DNA of 64,000 nucleotides, from positions 558,001 through 622,000 of the forward strand of contig NC_021921.1 in assembly GCF_000470655.1 (NCBI RefSeq), written 5' to 3'. The notes beneath the pieces are model-generated. The model worked only from the letters and a program-made list of their open reading frames with translations. It made no database searches and was not told the DNA's origin. This DNA is from Halorhabdus tiamatea SARL4B (GTDB lineage: Archaea > Halobacteriota > Halobacteria > Halobacteriales > Haloarculaceae). Position numbers and translations under genes: made by a program. Shown in pieces: positions 34,438-43,949 of this stretch. Within the stretch, counting starts at the first letter, position 1. Each line of letters starts with the position of its first letter.

Positions 34438-34866
34438 TTACTGACGCTGATCGAGAATCCGCTCGACGATGCGACCCGTCGAGAGTACCGCCCCCTCGTA
34501 GTCGGGTTCGTACTGGCTGGCTCGCTTGACCACGCAGTCGATCCCGCGTTCGGCGAGCGCGTCGGCGATGTCGCCCCGGTCGTGGTGCTGATCGTAACCC
34601 AGTACCAGGACATCGGGATCGATCCGCTCGACCGGGACGAAAATGTCGTCGTCGTGGCCGACGACCGCCGCTTCCACCGGGTCGAGAGCGGCGACCATCT
34701 CACGGCGCTGTTCGTTCGGCAGGATCGGTGGGTCCTTGTGGGTGACGTTCTCCCGCCGGGCGACGATGACGTGGAGTTCCTCGCCCATTTCGGCGGCCTC
34801 GCGGAGATAGTGGAGATGCCCCGGATGAAGCAAATCGAAGGTTCCCTGGGCGACGACGGTGGTCAT
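34438..34866 (-). CDS. ribL: Archaeal FAD synthase-type nucleotidyltransferase
   Basis: A 142-residue cytidylyltransferase-fold enzyme. The active-site motifs are [14 protein letters not shown] (HxGH type) and a C-terminal ISSTGRI-like segment seen here as [10 protein letters not shown]. Archaeal RibL converts FMN and ATP to FAD. The closest alternative is another small adenylyl- or cytidylyltransferase such as glycerol-phosphate cytidylyltransferase. The start abuts the stop of the JAMM gene with no gap (TGA-ATG), so the two are co-translated. Confidence 0.88.
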   Translation of the reverse strand: MTTVVAQGTFDLLHPGHLHYLREAAEMGEELHVIVARRENVTHKDPPILPNEQRREMVAALDPVEAAVVGHDDDIFVPVERIDPDVLVLGYDQHHDRGDIADALAERGIDCVVKRASQYEPDYEGAVLSTGRIVERILDQRQ

Positions 34867-35376
34867 TCAGTGACGCCCCTCCCACTCGTCACTCTCCTCG
34901 CGGAGTTCGCGGTCGATGTCTGCCTGCGTGAAGTCGAAAAACGACTCCTCGGGCGGTTCGACGTCGAAGACCGGCAACTCGATGGGCTCGCCGTCGCTGT
35001 CGAAGGCCTGCCAGTCACCGCGTTCGTACGGTGCGCCGACGATGATATGGACGTCGCCACGCTGGAAGGAGGCCAGGTCGGCGTCGCTCGGCCTGAGGAC
35101 GCCGTTGGGGTGGGAGTGAACCGACCCGACGCTCTGGACGTCGTTTGGAATCATACTCGTCTTGACGGTCGCACTCACCGAATTCGATTCAGTCCCGGGA
35201 ATTACCAGCACGTCCGTGATGACTGTTCCGTCCCGATCGAGGCCGAGCGAGCGCGCGTCCTCGCCCCGGAGCATCCCCATGTACTCGTGGGGATGGCTGT
35301 CACGACTGGCAGCCAGCGCGAACGACAGCGCCGCCTCGGCGATGCCGACGACACCCGCGGAGCGAAACAGCCGCAT
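34867..35376 (-). CDS. JAMM/MPN-domain metalloprotease
   Basis: A 169-residue Mov34/MPN-fold protein with a complete JAMM zinc motif: Glu31 (HEYMGML), His87 and His89 (VHSHPNG), Ser97 and Asp100 (RPSDAD). In haloarchaea such proteases (HvJAMM type) remove SAMP ubiquitin-like modifiers; whether this one is a desampylase is inferred. The C-terminal 40 residues are an acidic tail (EPPEESFFDFTQADIDRE). It is the upstream gene of a JAMM-ribL operon. Confidence 0.85.
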   Translation of the reverse strand: MRLFRSAGVVGIAEAALSFALAASRDSHPHEYMGMLRGEDARSLGLDRDGTVITDVLVIPGTESNSVSATVKTSMIPNDVQSVGSVHSHPNGVLRPSDADLASFQRGDVHIIVGAPYERGDWQAFDSDGEPIELPVFDVEPPEESFFDFTQADIDRELREESDEWEGRH

Positions 35377-35515
35377 AGCAATTCGTCCGGTCGGGTTCCT
35401 TCTAAGGGTTCCGATGCGTACGATGCTGTGCTGGTTTCGAGGCGTGAGCGCGTCGCACAGTCGGTGGCGCTTATCAACAGGTTAAAACGGCGACGACGCC
35501 GAACGCACATACACA

Positions 35516-37441
35516 ATGCCGATTTCGTCAGATTCGACCGCCGGCGATGCCGATCCGGATTCCTCGGACGGCGATCGGCCGGTCGTCTACGATCTCGACC
35601 CTCGCTGCCCGTTCGACGATGTCGACGAAGGCGAGTTGTATCACGCGACAGTCAACGGCGTCGTCGAGTACGGCGTCTTCGTCGATCTCTCCGAAGAAGT
35701 CTCGGGACTGGTCCACGAGTCGAATCTCCAGGGAAGCTACGATCGCGGGGACAAGCTCATCGTCGCCCTCGAAAACGTCCGGGAGAACGGCGACCTCGCG
35801 TTCGCCGAGCGTCGACCGACCGACTACCGCACCGTCGCCGTCGAAGCCGACGCGGACGGCGAACGCCCGGACCTCGCCGACAACGTCGGCGAGTCGGTCC
35901 GACTGGAAGGTGAAGTCGTCCAGATCAAACAGACCGGTGGGCCGACTATTTTCCAGGTCCGAGACGGCGAGTCCGTCGTCCCGTGTGCTGCCTTCGAGGA
36001 CGCGGGCGTCAGGGCCTACCCCGACGTCGACATCGAGGACCTGGTCCAGATCCGCGGGCGCGTCGAAGAACGTGACGGGGGCATCCAGATCGAGGTCGAA
36101 TCACTGGAGCCGGTGACGGACGAGGCCGCGGCTGACCTCCGAACGCGACTCGAAGAGTCGACCCAGGAAGCCGCAGCCCCCCACGACGTCGATCCGCTCG
36201 TCGAGTGGGACGCACTCGACCCACTGCTCGAGGACCTCGAGTCCGTCGCCCGCCGACTCCGTCGCGCCGTCCTCGAGGGACGACCGATTCGAATGCGTCA
36301 CCACGCCGACGGCGACGGAATCGCCGGGAGCGTCCCGCTCGCGGTCGCCCTCGAGAACTTCATCGAGGAGGTTCACGCAGACGGCGACGCCGCCCGACAC
36401 CTGCTCAAGCGTCTGCCGAGTCGTGCGCCGTACTACGAGATGGAGGACGTCACCCGCGACCTCAATCACGCCTTAGAGAGTCGCGAACGCCACGGTCAGA
36501 AGCTTCCCCTCCTGATGATGCTGGACAACGGCTCGACCGAGGAGGACGTCCCGGCCTACCAGAATCTGGCCCACTACGACGTCCCGATCGTCGTGATCGA
36601 CCACCACCACCCTGATCCCGAAGCGGTCGAGGGACTCGTCGACGACCACGTCAATCCCTACCTCCACGACGAGGACTACCGGATCACGACGGGCATGCTC
36701 TGTGTCGAACTCGCGCGCATGATCGATCCCGATCTGACCGAGGACCTCACGCACGTCCCGGCGGTCGCCGGGCTCGCCGATCGCTCGGAAGCCGAGGCGA
36801 TGTCGGACTATCTCGGCCTGGCCGAGGGTGCCGGCTACGAGCAGGCGGACCTCCGGGACATCGGTGAGGCGCTCGATTTCGCCACCCACTGGCTTCGCTA
36901 CGACGACGGCGGCCCGCTGATCACCGACGTCCTCAACGTCGCGTGTGACGATCGCGACCGCCACGAGGAGATCGTCGAGTTCCTCTCGACGCGGGCCGAG
37001 CGTGACGTCTCCGAACAACTCGACGCGGCGATGGACCACGTCGAGCACGAGCAACTCGACAACGGGGCGCACCTCTACCGCCTCGACGTCGAGAACGCGG
37101 CCCGGCGATTCACGTACCCCGCCCCCGGCAAGACGACGGGAACGATCCACGATCGGAAGGTCGCAGAGACCGGTGATCCCGTCATCACGATCGGCTACGG
37201 ACCCGACTTCGCCGTCCTCCGAAGCGACGGCGTCCGGCTGGACATCCCCACGATGGTGACCGAACTCCGTGAGGAGATCCCGAGCGGCGGCGTCAGCGGC
37301 GGCGGCCACCTCGTCGTCGGGTCGATCAAGTTCGTCGAGGGCCGACGCGAGGACGTCGTCGACGCTCTCGTCGAGAAGATGGCCGACGCCGAGATCGACG
37401 AGGCCCTCCAGAGTTCCGCGTCGCTTCCCGAGGACGTCTGA
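35516..37441 (+). CDS. DHH-family phosphoesterase with S1 and OB domains (archaeal RecJ-like)
   Basis: A 641-residue protein. After an acidic leader there is an S1 RNA-binding domain (about 38-100), an OB-fold of the tRNA anticodon type (about 125-200), and a DHH/DHHA1 phosphoesterase domain. The metal motifs are HHADGDG at 262-268, MLDNGS near 335-340 and the hallmark DHHH at 362-365. The C-terminal SGGVSGGGHLVVGSIKF is the DHHA1 glycine loop. It belongs to the archaeal RecJ/GAN-like nucleases that act on single-stranded DNA or RNA. The S1 domain suggests RNA as substrate (inference). It is a lone gene with all motifs intact. Confidence 0.88.
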   Translation: MPISSDSTAGDADPDSSDGDRPVVYDLDPRCPFDDVDEGELYHATVNGVVEYGVFVDLSEEVSGLVHESNLQGSYDRGDKLIVALENVRENGDLAFAERRPTDYRTVAVEADADGERPDLADNVGESVRLEGEVVQIKQTGGPTIFQVRDGESVVPCAAFEDAGVRAYPDVDIEDLVQIRGRVEERDGGIQIEVESLEPVTDEAAADLRTRLEESTQEAAAPHDVDPLVEWDALDPLLEDLESVARRLRRAVLEGRPIRMRHHADGDGIAGSVPLAVALENFIEEVHADGDAARHLLKRLPSRAPYYEMEDVTRDLNHALESRERHGQKLPLLMMLDNGSTEEDVPAYQNLAHYDVPIVVIDHHHPDPEAVEGLVDDHVNPYLHDEDYRITTGMLCVELARMIDPDLTEDLTHVPAVAGLADRSEAEAMSDYLGLAEGAGYEQADLRDIGEALDFATHWLRYDDGGPLITDVLNVACDDRDRHEEIVEFLSTRAERDVSEQLDAAMDHVEHEQLDNGAHLYRLDVENAARRFTYPAPGKTTGTIHDRKVAETGDPVITIGYGPDFAVLRSDGVRLDIPTMVTELREEIPSGGVSGGGHLVVGSIKFVEGRREDVVDALVEKMADAEIDEALQSSASLPEDV

Positions 37442-37483
37442 AGCGCGCGAAAGCGAACTTCTGGCTGGTGATTCCCGACATCT

Positions 37484-39175
37484 TCAGGACTCTTGATCCG
37501 GGATATCGCCGAAATCCTCCGCGAGGAGTCGCTCCTCGCCAGGAGATCCCCCGGCGTCGGCGAATTCGATGCGTCGGCCGACGAGGACCGCCACGAGTGC
37601 AGCCACGGCCACGAGAACCGCGAGTCCAACCGAGAGTCGCCAGACGGCCGCCGCCCAGTCGTCGGCGAAGACGCGTCCGAAGTATCCGGCCGGTCCCTCC
37701 CCCGCCAGCGCGACGACGACCTCCCGGTTCTCCCGCGCGGAGTGATCGTTCCAGTTGAGACTCCCCACCAGGGCCGTCTCGCCGTCGACGACGACGCCCT
37801 TGGCGTGGATCTTTCCGAACCGATCGCGGGGCCGAGCCAGTCGGACTGATAGCGGTGCGTCCACTTTTTGTGCCCACTGTTCGAGCCGATCGGTGACTGC
37901 TCGATTCTCTTCGGCGGCGTACCACGCCCGGGAGAGCAGCAAGCGAACCTCGACTCCCCGTTCGGCGGCGCGTTTCAGCGCCCGGACGAACGACTGGTTG
38001 GCCCCGCCAACACTGGCCTGGACGACGTCGATCGACGTCTCGGCGGCGTCGAGACGCTCGATGACTGCCTCCTCGGCGTTGTCGGGAGCCACCAGCAGGG
38101 AGACACTCTTCGCGTCGTGGCGCTGCGGGGCGTGGCGGGTTGGGTAGCTGCCGTTGGAGGGCGTGGGATCACTGAACTCCCGTCCCGACCGGAACTCACG
38201 CCACGGGATCGCATCGCGCCACCCGGCGTCCGCCCGGAAGGTATCCACGAGGGACTCGACGATCCCCGAATCCGAGAGCACCACGCCCCAGCCACGGCTC
38301 GACCGGCCGCCCATCCCGGCGGGTTTCCAGTTTTCGGTCAGCACCATCGCCCGGTCGTCGACGACGGCGTACTTCGCGTGGTGGTGATCGACGCGGGCGG
38401 CGTCGCCGCCGACGGCGTTCACCCGGACGCCACTGTCGGAGAGTCGATCGAGGAGGCGCGCCTGCCGTCGACTCATGCCGCCGACCGGCCCACCCTCGAC
38501 GAGAAGGCGAACGTCGACGCCCCGCTCACTCGCGGCGAGGAGGGCCTCGGTCGCGTCCCGGGACGTGAACGTATACGCCGCCACCATGATTCGATCGTCC
38601 GCGCTCGAAAGAACCTCGACCGGCAGGCCGCCCGCGTCCGGGAGGACGAACGTCCGCACCGCCCCACCGTTGCCCCGCCGGACGTCGAAATCCGTCTTTC
38701 CGAGTGGTTCCCAGGCGATCGACCCGTTCTCGACACGGCCGAGTTCACCCTCGGGGGCGTTCTCGTAGCCGACGCTGTCGACGATCTGTTGACCGTCCTG
38801 GAGCGTCAGGTTCTCGCCACCGTTGGCCAGCGGAACGTGACCATCGAGTGCGGAAACTGGCGAGTCCGTGAGAGTAGCCACCCGCGCCGGATCGGTCGAG
38901 AGCGCGATCCGACCCGAGACGGTCGCGTTCGGAAGCCGCGCTGTCGAGTGATCGTCTGCGAGCGTCCAGCCAGTCAGATTTGTCTCAGCGGGGGCCGAGA
39001 GGACGACGTATTCGCCGGCGTCTCCCTCGGTGACCGGGTTGGGATAGATCGCCGCGATTGAGACGTTCGGGCCGGTCGCCTCGGGCGCGTTCGAGTCGTG
39101 CTCTGCGACGACGACGCCGGCTCCGAACGTTCCGGCCAGCACGACGACCACCAGACAGGCGAGCGCACGACGCAC
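37484..39175 (-). CDS. Exported phospholipase D-like protein with lamin-tail domain
   Basis: A 563-residue protein with an N-terminal signal peptide (about 1-24), a lamin-tail (LTD) domain (about 36-140), two PLD-type domains and a C-terminal membrane helix (about 505-530) with a short cytoplasmic tail. Both HKD motifs are complete: His266/Lys268/Asp273 (HHHAKYAVVD) and His457/Lys459/Asp464 (KIHAKGVVVD), each followed by Asn-Trp. The catalytic part should face outside, anchored in the membrane. PLD-type enzymes hydrolyse phosphodiesters in lipids or nucleic acids. LTD plus PLD suggests an extracellular nuclease (inference). It converges on the DHH gene. Confidence 0.88.
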   Translation of the reverse strand: MRRALACLVVVVLAGTFGAGVVVAEHDSNAPEATGPNVSIAAIYPNPVTEGDAGEYVVLSAPAETNLTGWTLADDHSTARLPNATVSGRIALSTDPARVATLTDSPVSALDGHVPLANGGENLTLQDGQQIVDSVGYENAPEGELGRVENGSIAWEPLGKTDFDVRRGNGGAVRTFVLPDAGGLPVEVLSSADDRIMVAAYTFTSRDATEALLAASERGVDVRLLVEGGPVGGMSRRQARLLDRLSDSGVRVNAVGGDAARVDHHHAKYAVVDDRAMVLTENWKPAGMGGRSSRGWGVVLSDSGIVESLVDTFRADAGWRDAIPWREFRSGREFSDPTPSNGSYPTRHAPQRHDAKSVSLLVAPDNAEEAVIERLDAAETSIDVVQASVGGANQSFVRALKRAAERGVEVRLLLSRAWYAAEENRAVTDRLEQWAQKVDAPLSVRLARPRDRFGKIHAKGVVVDGETALVGSLNWNDHSARENREVVVALAGEGPAGYFGRVFADDWAAAVWRLSVGLAVLVAVAALVAVLVGRRIEFADAGGSPGEERLLAEDFGDIPDQES

Positions 39176-39246
39176 GGCGAGTGCTGGGTCGGTTCTGGTA
39201 TATAAAATCGCGGCGCGCGATGAAAGCCGTCTCCGGCCGCGCCAGC

Positions 39247-40527
39247 TCAGACGTTCGCGGCCTTCTCGGCTTCAGTCTGGACGACGTATGCCCGATCGTC
39301 GGCGTACTCGGCGGCGATCTCGATGGCACGTTCGGTCCCGATCTGGTTGAGCGCCCACGCCGCGCTGGCCCGGGCGTCGTCGGCGTCGTCCTCGGCGAGG
39401 ACGTCCGCCAGGGGTTCGATCGCGCGGGTGTCGCCGAGCAGGCCGAGCGCGCGAGCAGCCGAACTCCGGACGCTGTCGTTCTCGTCGTCGAGAGAGTTCG
39501 CGACCGCCTGGGTCGCCTCCTGACTGCCGATCTCGCCGAGGGCGCGCAACGTCACGCGCTGGAGGGCGGGGTCGCCGTCGAGGAAGTCGACCAGTGTCTC
39601 GACCGCCCGGTCGTCACCGATCTTCCCGAGGACGCGGATCGCCTGCTTGTCACGCCGCTGGGCGCGCTGGTGGACCGGCTCGAACGCCTCCGGCGGCGCG
39701 ACGCGTTCGAGGGTCTCAAGGACGTTCTCCTCCATGAAATCCGAGTCCATAAGATCGAGCACGCGAAGAATCTGCTCGACGTCTTCGGGATCACGCGATT
39801 CCTTGTAGCGTTTCTCCCAGGAGAGGACAGCGTTGAGTTCCGGCGGGTAGTCCTTGCGATGTTCGCCCTCGATGACCTCGTAGAACCCGTCGTAGCGGAG
39901 TTGCTCCCGGACGGAAAGGTCCCCAAAGGCCTCGGCTGCCTCGACGTCGTCGGCGAGTGTTTCGGCCGCGTCGAGGAGCGAGGCGATCGCCACGCTGTCG
40001 TCGTCGGGGTCCAGATCGAGTCCTTCGACGGCGTCACTGGCTTCAGAGAGTGCGTCACCGGCGGTATCGATACTGTCTGGCTCAGTCACGTCGACGTGCT
40101 CGGCGACGGCGTCGCCGAAGGATTCGACGGCAGTGAGGACCTCCTCCGCGCCGTCCTCGGTCCAGCGCGTTTCTCCGACCGTCCCGGCGACGGCCTCGAT
40201 GTCCTCGGCGGCGTCTTCGACGTACGGACCGCGCTGTTCGTCGACGCCGTCCCGAAGGTCGCTCAGTCGATCCGCCAGTGCGTCCTGTGGATCCTCTTCG
40301 TCCTCGTCCTCGTCGGGTTCGGGCAACTCGGCGTCCGCCAGGTCGTCCTCGATGGCAGACAGCGTCTCCTCGACGTCGTCGAGGTCGGCTTCCGTCTCTG
40401 CGGCGTCGAGTGTCTCTTCGGCGTCGTCGAGACGTGCTTCGAGGTCCTCGACCCCGAGGTCGGCGTTCTCCTCTCCGGACGCCCCGTCAGTCTCGTCCGG
40501 CTCGGCGTCGTCGTCACCGTTGGTCAT
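39247..40527 (-). CDS. HEAT-repeat protein with acidic coiled N-terminus
   Basis: A 426-residue soluble protein. The first 100 or so residues are very acidic with helical segments (DLEARLDDAEETLDAAETEA), probably coiled coil. A helical middle follows, and the last 140 residues are HEAT/PBS-lyase-like repeats (for example RDKQAIRVLGKIGDDRAVETL and SARALGLLGDTRAIEPLADVL). Repeats of this type are protein-binding scaffolds. The start was set at MTNGDDDAEP (40525-40527) because upstream residues are basic and unrelated. It is a lone gene; function is not predictable beyond a scaffold. Confidence 0.8.
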   Translation of the reverse strand: MTNGDDDAEPDETDGASGEENADLGVEDLEARLDDAEETLDAAETEADLDDVEETLSAIEDDLADAELPEPDEDEDEEDPQDALADRLSDLRDGVDEQRGPYVEDAAEDIEAVAGTVGETRWTEDGAEEVLTAVESFGDAVAEHVDVTEPDSIDTAGDALSEASDAVEGLDLDPDDDSVAIASLLDAAETLADDVEAAEAFGDLSVREQLRYDGFYEVIEGEHRKDYPPELNAVLSWEKRYKESRDPEDVEQILRVLDLMDSDFMEENVLETLERVAPPEAFEPVHQRAQRRDKQAIRVLGKIGDDRAVETLVDFLDGDPALQRVTLRALGEIGSQEATQAVANSLDDENDSVRSSAARALGLLGDTRAIEPLADVLAEDDADDARASAAWALNQIGTERAIEIAAEYADDRAYVVQTEAEKAANV

Positions 40528-40634
40528 GGGACAGACTGGGGCTGTCCCGGCCAAGAGCGTTTCCCTTCCCGCTATGGCTGGCCGGAATCGCAGTGTCTGA
40601 GCGGGCCGTGAGAAGTGGCGACGTGAAATCCGGA

Positions 40635-41342
40635 TCACGTCTCGACGCGCGGGTAGAACCGCGGGGCGAGCAGGAAATACGCCAGCGCAACCGTCAGCAG
40701 AAGACGTGGGAACACCCTGGAAGCGAAGCCGGGAGCCAGGACGGCACCGGCCTGCACGACGCCCATCGTGAGCGCGTCGCGGGTCCGGAGATCGGGATAG
40801 GGAATCCGCGTGATCATCAGGTACGCGAGGAGGCCGACCGCACCGACCAGCCAGCCCACCGGGAGGTCCACAGCCAGGATCGCCGCTGACAGCACCGTCG
40901 CCGCGAGCGTCGACTGGACGCCCTCCGTGACGCGCTCCTCGATGTCGTAGGCGGTGTACATCGCGAGCCGGATCACCGCGGCAGTCACGAACAGTGCCGG
41001 AACGCCGACGACCAGTGCGGCCTCGATGGAACCGAGCAGGCTCGAAACGCTGTCGAGGTGGACGGTCTCATCGGCCAGACTCACGACCACGGCAGCCGGG
41101 GCGACGCCGAAGGAGACGGTGTCCGCGAGCGAGTCGACGAACTCGCCGACGGGCGTCGAACCGTAGGTGCGGGCGATCAGCCCGTCGAGGCCGTCGGCGA
41201 TCGCCGCGAGGAGGATTAGCCGGGCCGCGATCGCGGGATCCAGTGGCGCGACGATGATCGCGACGAACCCGACGACGATGTTGGCGACGGTGACGATGTC
41301 GGCGACGCCGAGTCGCCCCAGGAATCGTGGCCGGAGTTGCAT
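40635..41342 (-). CDS. pssA: CDP-alcohol phosphatidyltransferase (archaetidylserine synthase type)
   Basis: A 235-residue membrane enzyme that joins a CDP-activated lipid to an alcohol. The CDP-alcohol phosphotransferase motif spans about 50-74, with Asp50, Asp53, Ala57, Arg58, Gly66, Asp70 and Asp74 in the expected order. Six to seven membrane helices are predicted. The family neighbours I recall are serine-type (PssA), so archaetidylserine synthesis is likely, but inositol or glycerol as substrate cannot be excluded by eye. It is a lone gene, divergent from the halocyanin gene. Confidence 0.82.
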   Translation of the reverse strand: MQLRPRFLGRLGVADIVTVANIVVGFVAIIVAPLDPAIAARLILLAAIADGLDGLIARTYGSTPVGEFVDSLADTVSFGVAPAAVVVSLADETVHLDSVSSLLGSIEAALVVGVPALFVTAAVIRLAMYTAYDIEERVTEGVQSTLAATVLSAAILAVDLPVGWLVGAVGLLAYLMITRIPYPDLRTRDALTMGVVQAGAVLAPGFASRVFPRLLLTVALAYFLLAPRFYPRVET

Positions 41343-41471
41343 ATCCTGGCGTTGGCGAGGCGCGCCTTAGTCGGTTCGATCCGCTCCGAGAGACTGGCTA
41401 GCGATGCTCTCTGTCCCGGCATGGGCGGCAGGAACCGCGAAGTCTTTGTCGGACTCGCTCCAAGCGGAACT

Positions 41472-41918
41472 ATGGTCGATCGGCGGACGTTCCTCGCGAC
41501 GACGGGTGCCCTTGCAGGCGGCCTCACGGCGGGGCTCGCCGGCTGTCTCGGACGTGGCGCGGGCGATGCGGACCACGATATCGGGATGTCCAGCAGCGCC
41601 TTCCTCCCCGCGGAGTATCGGGTCGAACCTGGAACGACAGTGATCTGGAAGAACACGAGTACCCACGCCCACACCGTGACCGCCTACGAAAATACGCTCC
41701 CGGAGGGCACGGCGTACTTCGCCTCCGGCGATTACGAGACCGAACAGCAGGCCCGCGACGCGTGGTACGAGCACGGCGGCGGCGCGATCTACGCCGGCAA
41801 GACGTTCGCTCACACCTTCGAGCAGCCCGGTCGCTACCCCTACGTCTGTATCCCCCACGAGTCGAGCAACATGGCCGGCGTGATCCTCGTCGGCGATGTC
41901 GAAGAAGCGGACGGCTGA
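41472..41918 (+). CDS. Halocyanin-like blue copper lipoprotein
   Basis: A 148-residue exported type I copper protein. The N-terminus has MVDRRTFLATTG, a twin-arginine signal, and a lipobox ending at Cys25 (AGCLGRG). The plastocyanin fold shows copper ligands His67 (HAHTV), Cys126, His129 and Met134 (YVCIPHESSNM). Halocyanins carry electrons at the outer face of the haloarchaeal membrane. An unusual insert (about 75-110) separates the first His from the Cys loop. The start was placed at the Tat signal; upstream in-frame residues are not signal-like. Confidence 0.88.
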   Translation: MVDRRTFLATTGALAGGLTAGLAGCLGRGAGDADHDIGMSSSAFLPAEYRVEPGTTVIWKNTSTHAHTVTAYENTLPEGTAYFASGDYETEQQARDAWYEHGGGAIYAGKTFAHTFEQPGRYPYVCIPHESSNMAGVILVGDVEEADG

Positions 41919-41958
41919 TCACCGGAGCTTGCGCGCGAAAAACGAAGCGAAAACGGCG

Positions 41959-42579
41959 TTACTCTTCGACGTCGACGCTCGTCTCTTCCTCTTCGGCGAC
42001 TTCCTCGGGATGCGCTTCGAGGGTCGTCTTCTGGATCTCGACGCGGCGAAGCGGGTAGATCGTCTTCGCCTCGTTGTAGATCGCACTCGAGAGTCGGCCC
42101 TCGACGACGCTGTCGATCAGGTCGTCGAAGGTCCGCTCCTCGGCCGCCTCCTCGATCATCTCGACCATCTGTTCGCGGATGGCCTGCTCCTGGCTCGCGT
42201 CAGCCTTCTTGGTCGTCAGCGCGACCGGCTGAATCTGGACGCGGTAGTCGTCCGTCGTCAGCACGGTGACGTAGGCCTCGACCTTCGAGGAGCCACGCCG
42301 CACGAGACTCCGCAGGTAGTCCCGCGTGAGTTCGTGACGGATGAACTCCGTGTAGGCCGTGTCGCTGCCGATATCGCGGATCTTGAAGGTCAGCTTCGTG
42401 TTGTTCTCGCCGGCGTCGTTCCGGAGGTCACCGAGGGTCGTCTCGATGGTCCGGCCGAGCACCTGCTCCGGTTCGTCTGCAGGGGTGGTGCCGAGTTCCT
42501 CGCGGCCGAACTCCTCGGGCGCAAGCACGGTGTACCACCGCTTTTCCTGTGTCTGTCGTGATACTGATCGTTCACTCAT
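41959..42579 (-). CDS. rps3ae: 30S ribosomal protein S3ae
   Basis: A 206-residue small-subunit protein (eukaryotic S1/S3a type). Characteristic segments are KRWYTVLAPEEFGREELG, then NTKLTFKIRDIGSDTAYTEF, and RRGSSKVEAYVTVLTTDDYRVQIQP in parts. The C-terminus carries an acidic extension, EVAEEEETSVDVEE, typical of halophiles. Its start overlaps the Pcc1 gene by 8 bp, and it is the last gene of the S15-RecJ-like-Pcc1-S3ae operon. Confidence 0.96.
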   Translation of the reverse strand: MSERSVSRQTQEKRWYTVLAPEEFGREELGTTPADEPEQVLGRTIETTLGDLRNDAGENNTKLTFKIRDIGSDTAYTEFIRHELTRDYLRSLVRRGSSKVEAYVTVLTTDDYRVQIQPVALTTKKADASQEQAIREQMVEMIEEAAEERTFDDLIDSVVEGRLSSAIYNEAKTIYPLRRVEIQKTTLEAHPEEVAEEEETSVDVEE

Positions 42580-42814
42580 GGTTGTGTGTCTTCTCGGTCG
42601 AAAGCGCTACGGCGACGGAGAGGTTCACGACGTAGTCATCGACCGTCGCGGCGAGTCCACCGGTCGTCTCCCGGTCGATCGTCGTCTCGACGGTCGCCGC
42701 CTCGACTGTCGTCGTCATCTCCGTGGTGTTGTCCGGTGCCAGCGCCGCGGCGATCCGCGTCGCGGTCTCTTCGTCCTCGTGAGTCGTCCTGATCGTCGCT
42801 CGGCGCTCACTCAT
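42572..42814 (-). CDS. pcc1: KEOPS complex subunit Pcc1
   Basis: An 80-residue protein matching the small KEOPS subunit Pcc1, which forms the dimer core of the complex that makes t6A at tRNA position 37. The sequence is rich in Thr and acidic residues with the KH-like fold pattern (IAAALAPDNTTEM, then VDDYVVNLSVAVAL). It overlaps RecJ-like and S3ae genes by 8 bp each, a conserved archaeal neighbourhood. Identification is by context plus motif. Confidence 0.85.
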   Translation of the reverse strand: MSERRATIRTTHEDEETATRIAAALAPDNTTEMTTTVEAATVETTIDRETTGGLAATVDDYVVNLSVAVALSTEKTHNHE

Positions 42815-43949
42815 CGGCGATCACCTCGCGAACGGCTGCGACGAGCGTCTCCGTTGGGCCGGAGACGGCCAAGTGCGCCCAGTCGGCGTCACCGGTGACG
42901 GTCTCAGCGTGGTCGATCGTCGCGGCTGCCGATTCGAGGATCGCGCGTGCGTCGTGGTCGGCGGTCGCCGCCAGCGTGGCGCGCTCGCCATCGGCGACGA
43001 GCGCGAGCGGTTCCGGCGAGCGGAAGTCCCGCAAGAGTCCAGCGACGGTACCGGTCGGCCCCGCCTCTGCGACGACGAGCCCCGCGTGTCGCCGAACGGT
43101 CGCGTCCCGAACGGCGTCGTGGGCTCGTCCGGCGTGCGTTCGCCAGGCCGACAGCGCGGGCTCGATCGCGTCGTCGTGGCCGAGTGCGAGGCCAATCGCG
43201 ACGCCGGGTTGCTCGCGAACGGCGGCCTCGAGGACGTCCGCGTACCCGCCGATGGTCGACAGCGGGCCGCCAGCGTAGGGCCGAAGGACGTCTTCGACGG
43301 CCGTTGCGGCCCGGGTGTCAGGGTTCGCCCCGTCGACAGCCGTCAGTGCCACGACCGACGCCACGCGACGACGCGCTTCGTCGTCCGTTGGGTCGGTAGC
43401 GTCACGCTCGTCGAGCATCGCTCTGGCCGCCTCGGGATCACCCGAAAACGGCGCGTGGACGAGCGTCGAGTGAGCGAGTCCGTCGGCGAGGTCGTCCGTC
43501 GGGACAGCCACGCCGGGTCGGCGTTCGATACCAGCATCGACGAGCGCGTCGGCGATCGCGCCAGACGGCTCCTCGCCGGCTGCGACGACACCCGCCGCAG
43601 CGACTGCGGCGACGTCGGTCGACTGTGCTGACGGCGCATCGAGCGACCGGGCGACGTCGAAGGCCGCCACGCTGGCCGGTCGATCCGAGCCAAGCGTCCG
43701 GTCCGCATCCGGACTTACGCGGCCGAGTGCGACGGTTCGATCCGCCTCGGTCGCGCGAGCGGCGTCTGCTGGCTGGCACACGACGCTGATCTGGAACGGG
43801 ACGTCGATCGCATCGAGTGCGCGGGCGAGAACGCCCGTCGCGGCGATGGCGTCACCGGTCGCTGCGGGGGCGAGGTGGACGAGTCCAGCCTCGCGGAGGC
43901 GACTGGCGGCGTCGCGGGCGTCTCCCGACTGGCGACCGGTGGTGGACAT
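42807..43949 (-). CDS. RecJ-like protein with degenerate DHH motifs
   Basis: A 380-residue protein annotated in haloarchaea as RecJ-like exonuclease. It has the length and layout of a DHH/DHHA1 protein: GLVHLAPAATGDAIAATGVLARAL at the position of the first DHH motif, and a C-terminal glycine-poor DHHA1-like part. None of the DHH metal motifs is intact (no DHH, no DxDG), so nuclease activity is unlikely. It lies between S15 and Pcc1 with an 8-bp overlap to the latter and no gap to S15. A structural or regulatory role linked to translation or RecJ partners is an inference. Confidence 0.72.
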   Translation of the reverse strand: MSTTGRQSGDARDAASRLREAGLVHLAPAATGDAIAATGVLARALDAIDVPFQISVVCQPADAARATEADRTVALGRVSPDADRTLGSDRPASVAAFDVARSLDAPSAQSTDVAAVAAAGVVAAGEEPSGAIADALVDAGIERRPGVAVPTDDLADGLAHSTLVHAPFSGDPEAARAMLDERDATDPTDDEARRRVASVVALTAVDGANPDTRAATAVEDVLRPYAGGPLSTIGGYADVLEAAVREQPGVAIGLALGHDDAIEPALSAWRTHAGRAHDAVRDATVRRHAGLVVAEAGPTGTVAGLLRDFRSPEPLALVADGERATLAATADHDARAILESAAATIDHAETVTGDADWAHLAVSGPTETLVAAVREVIADE

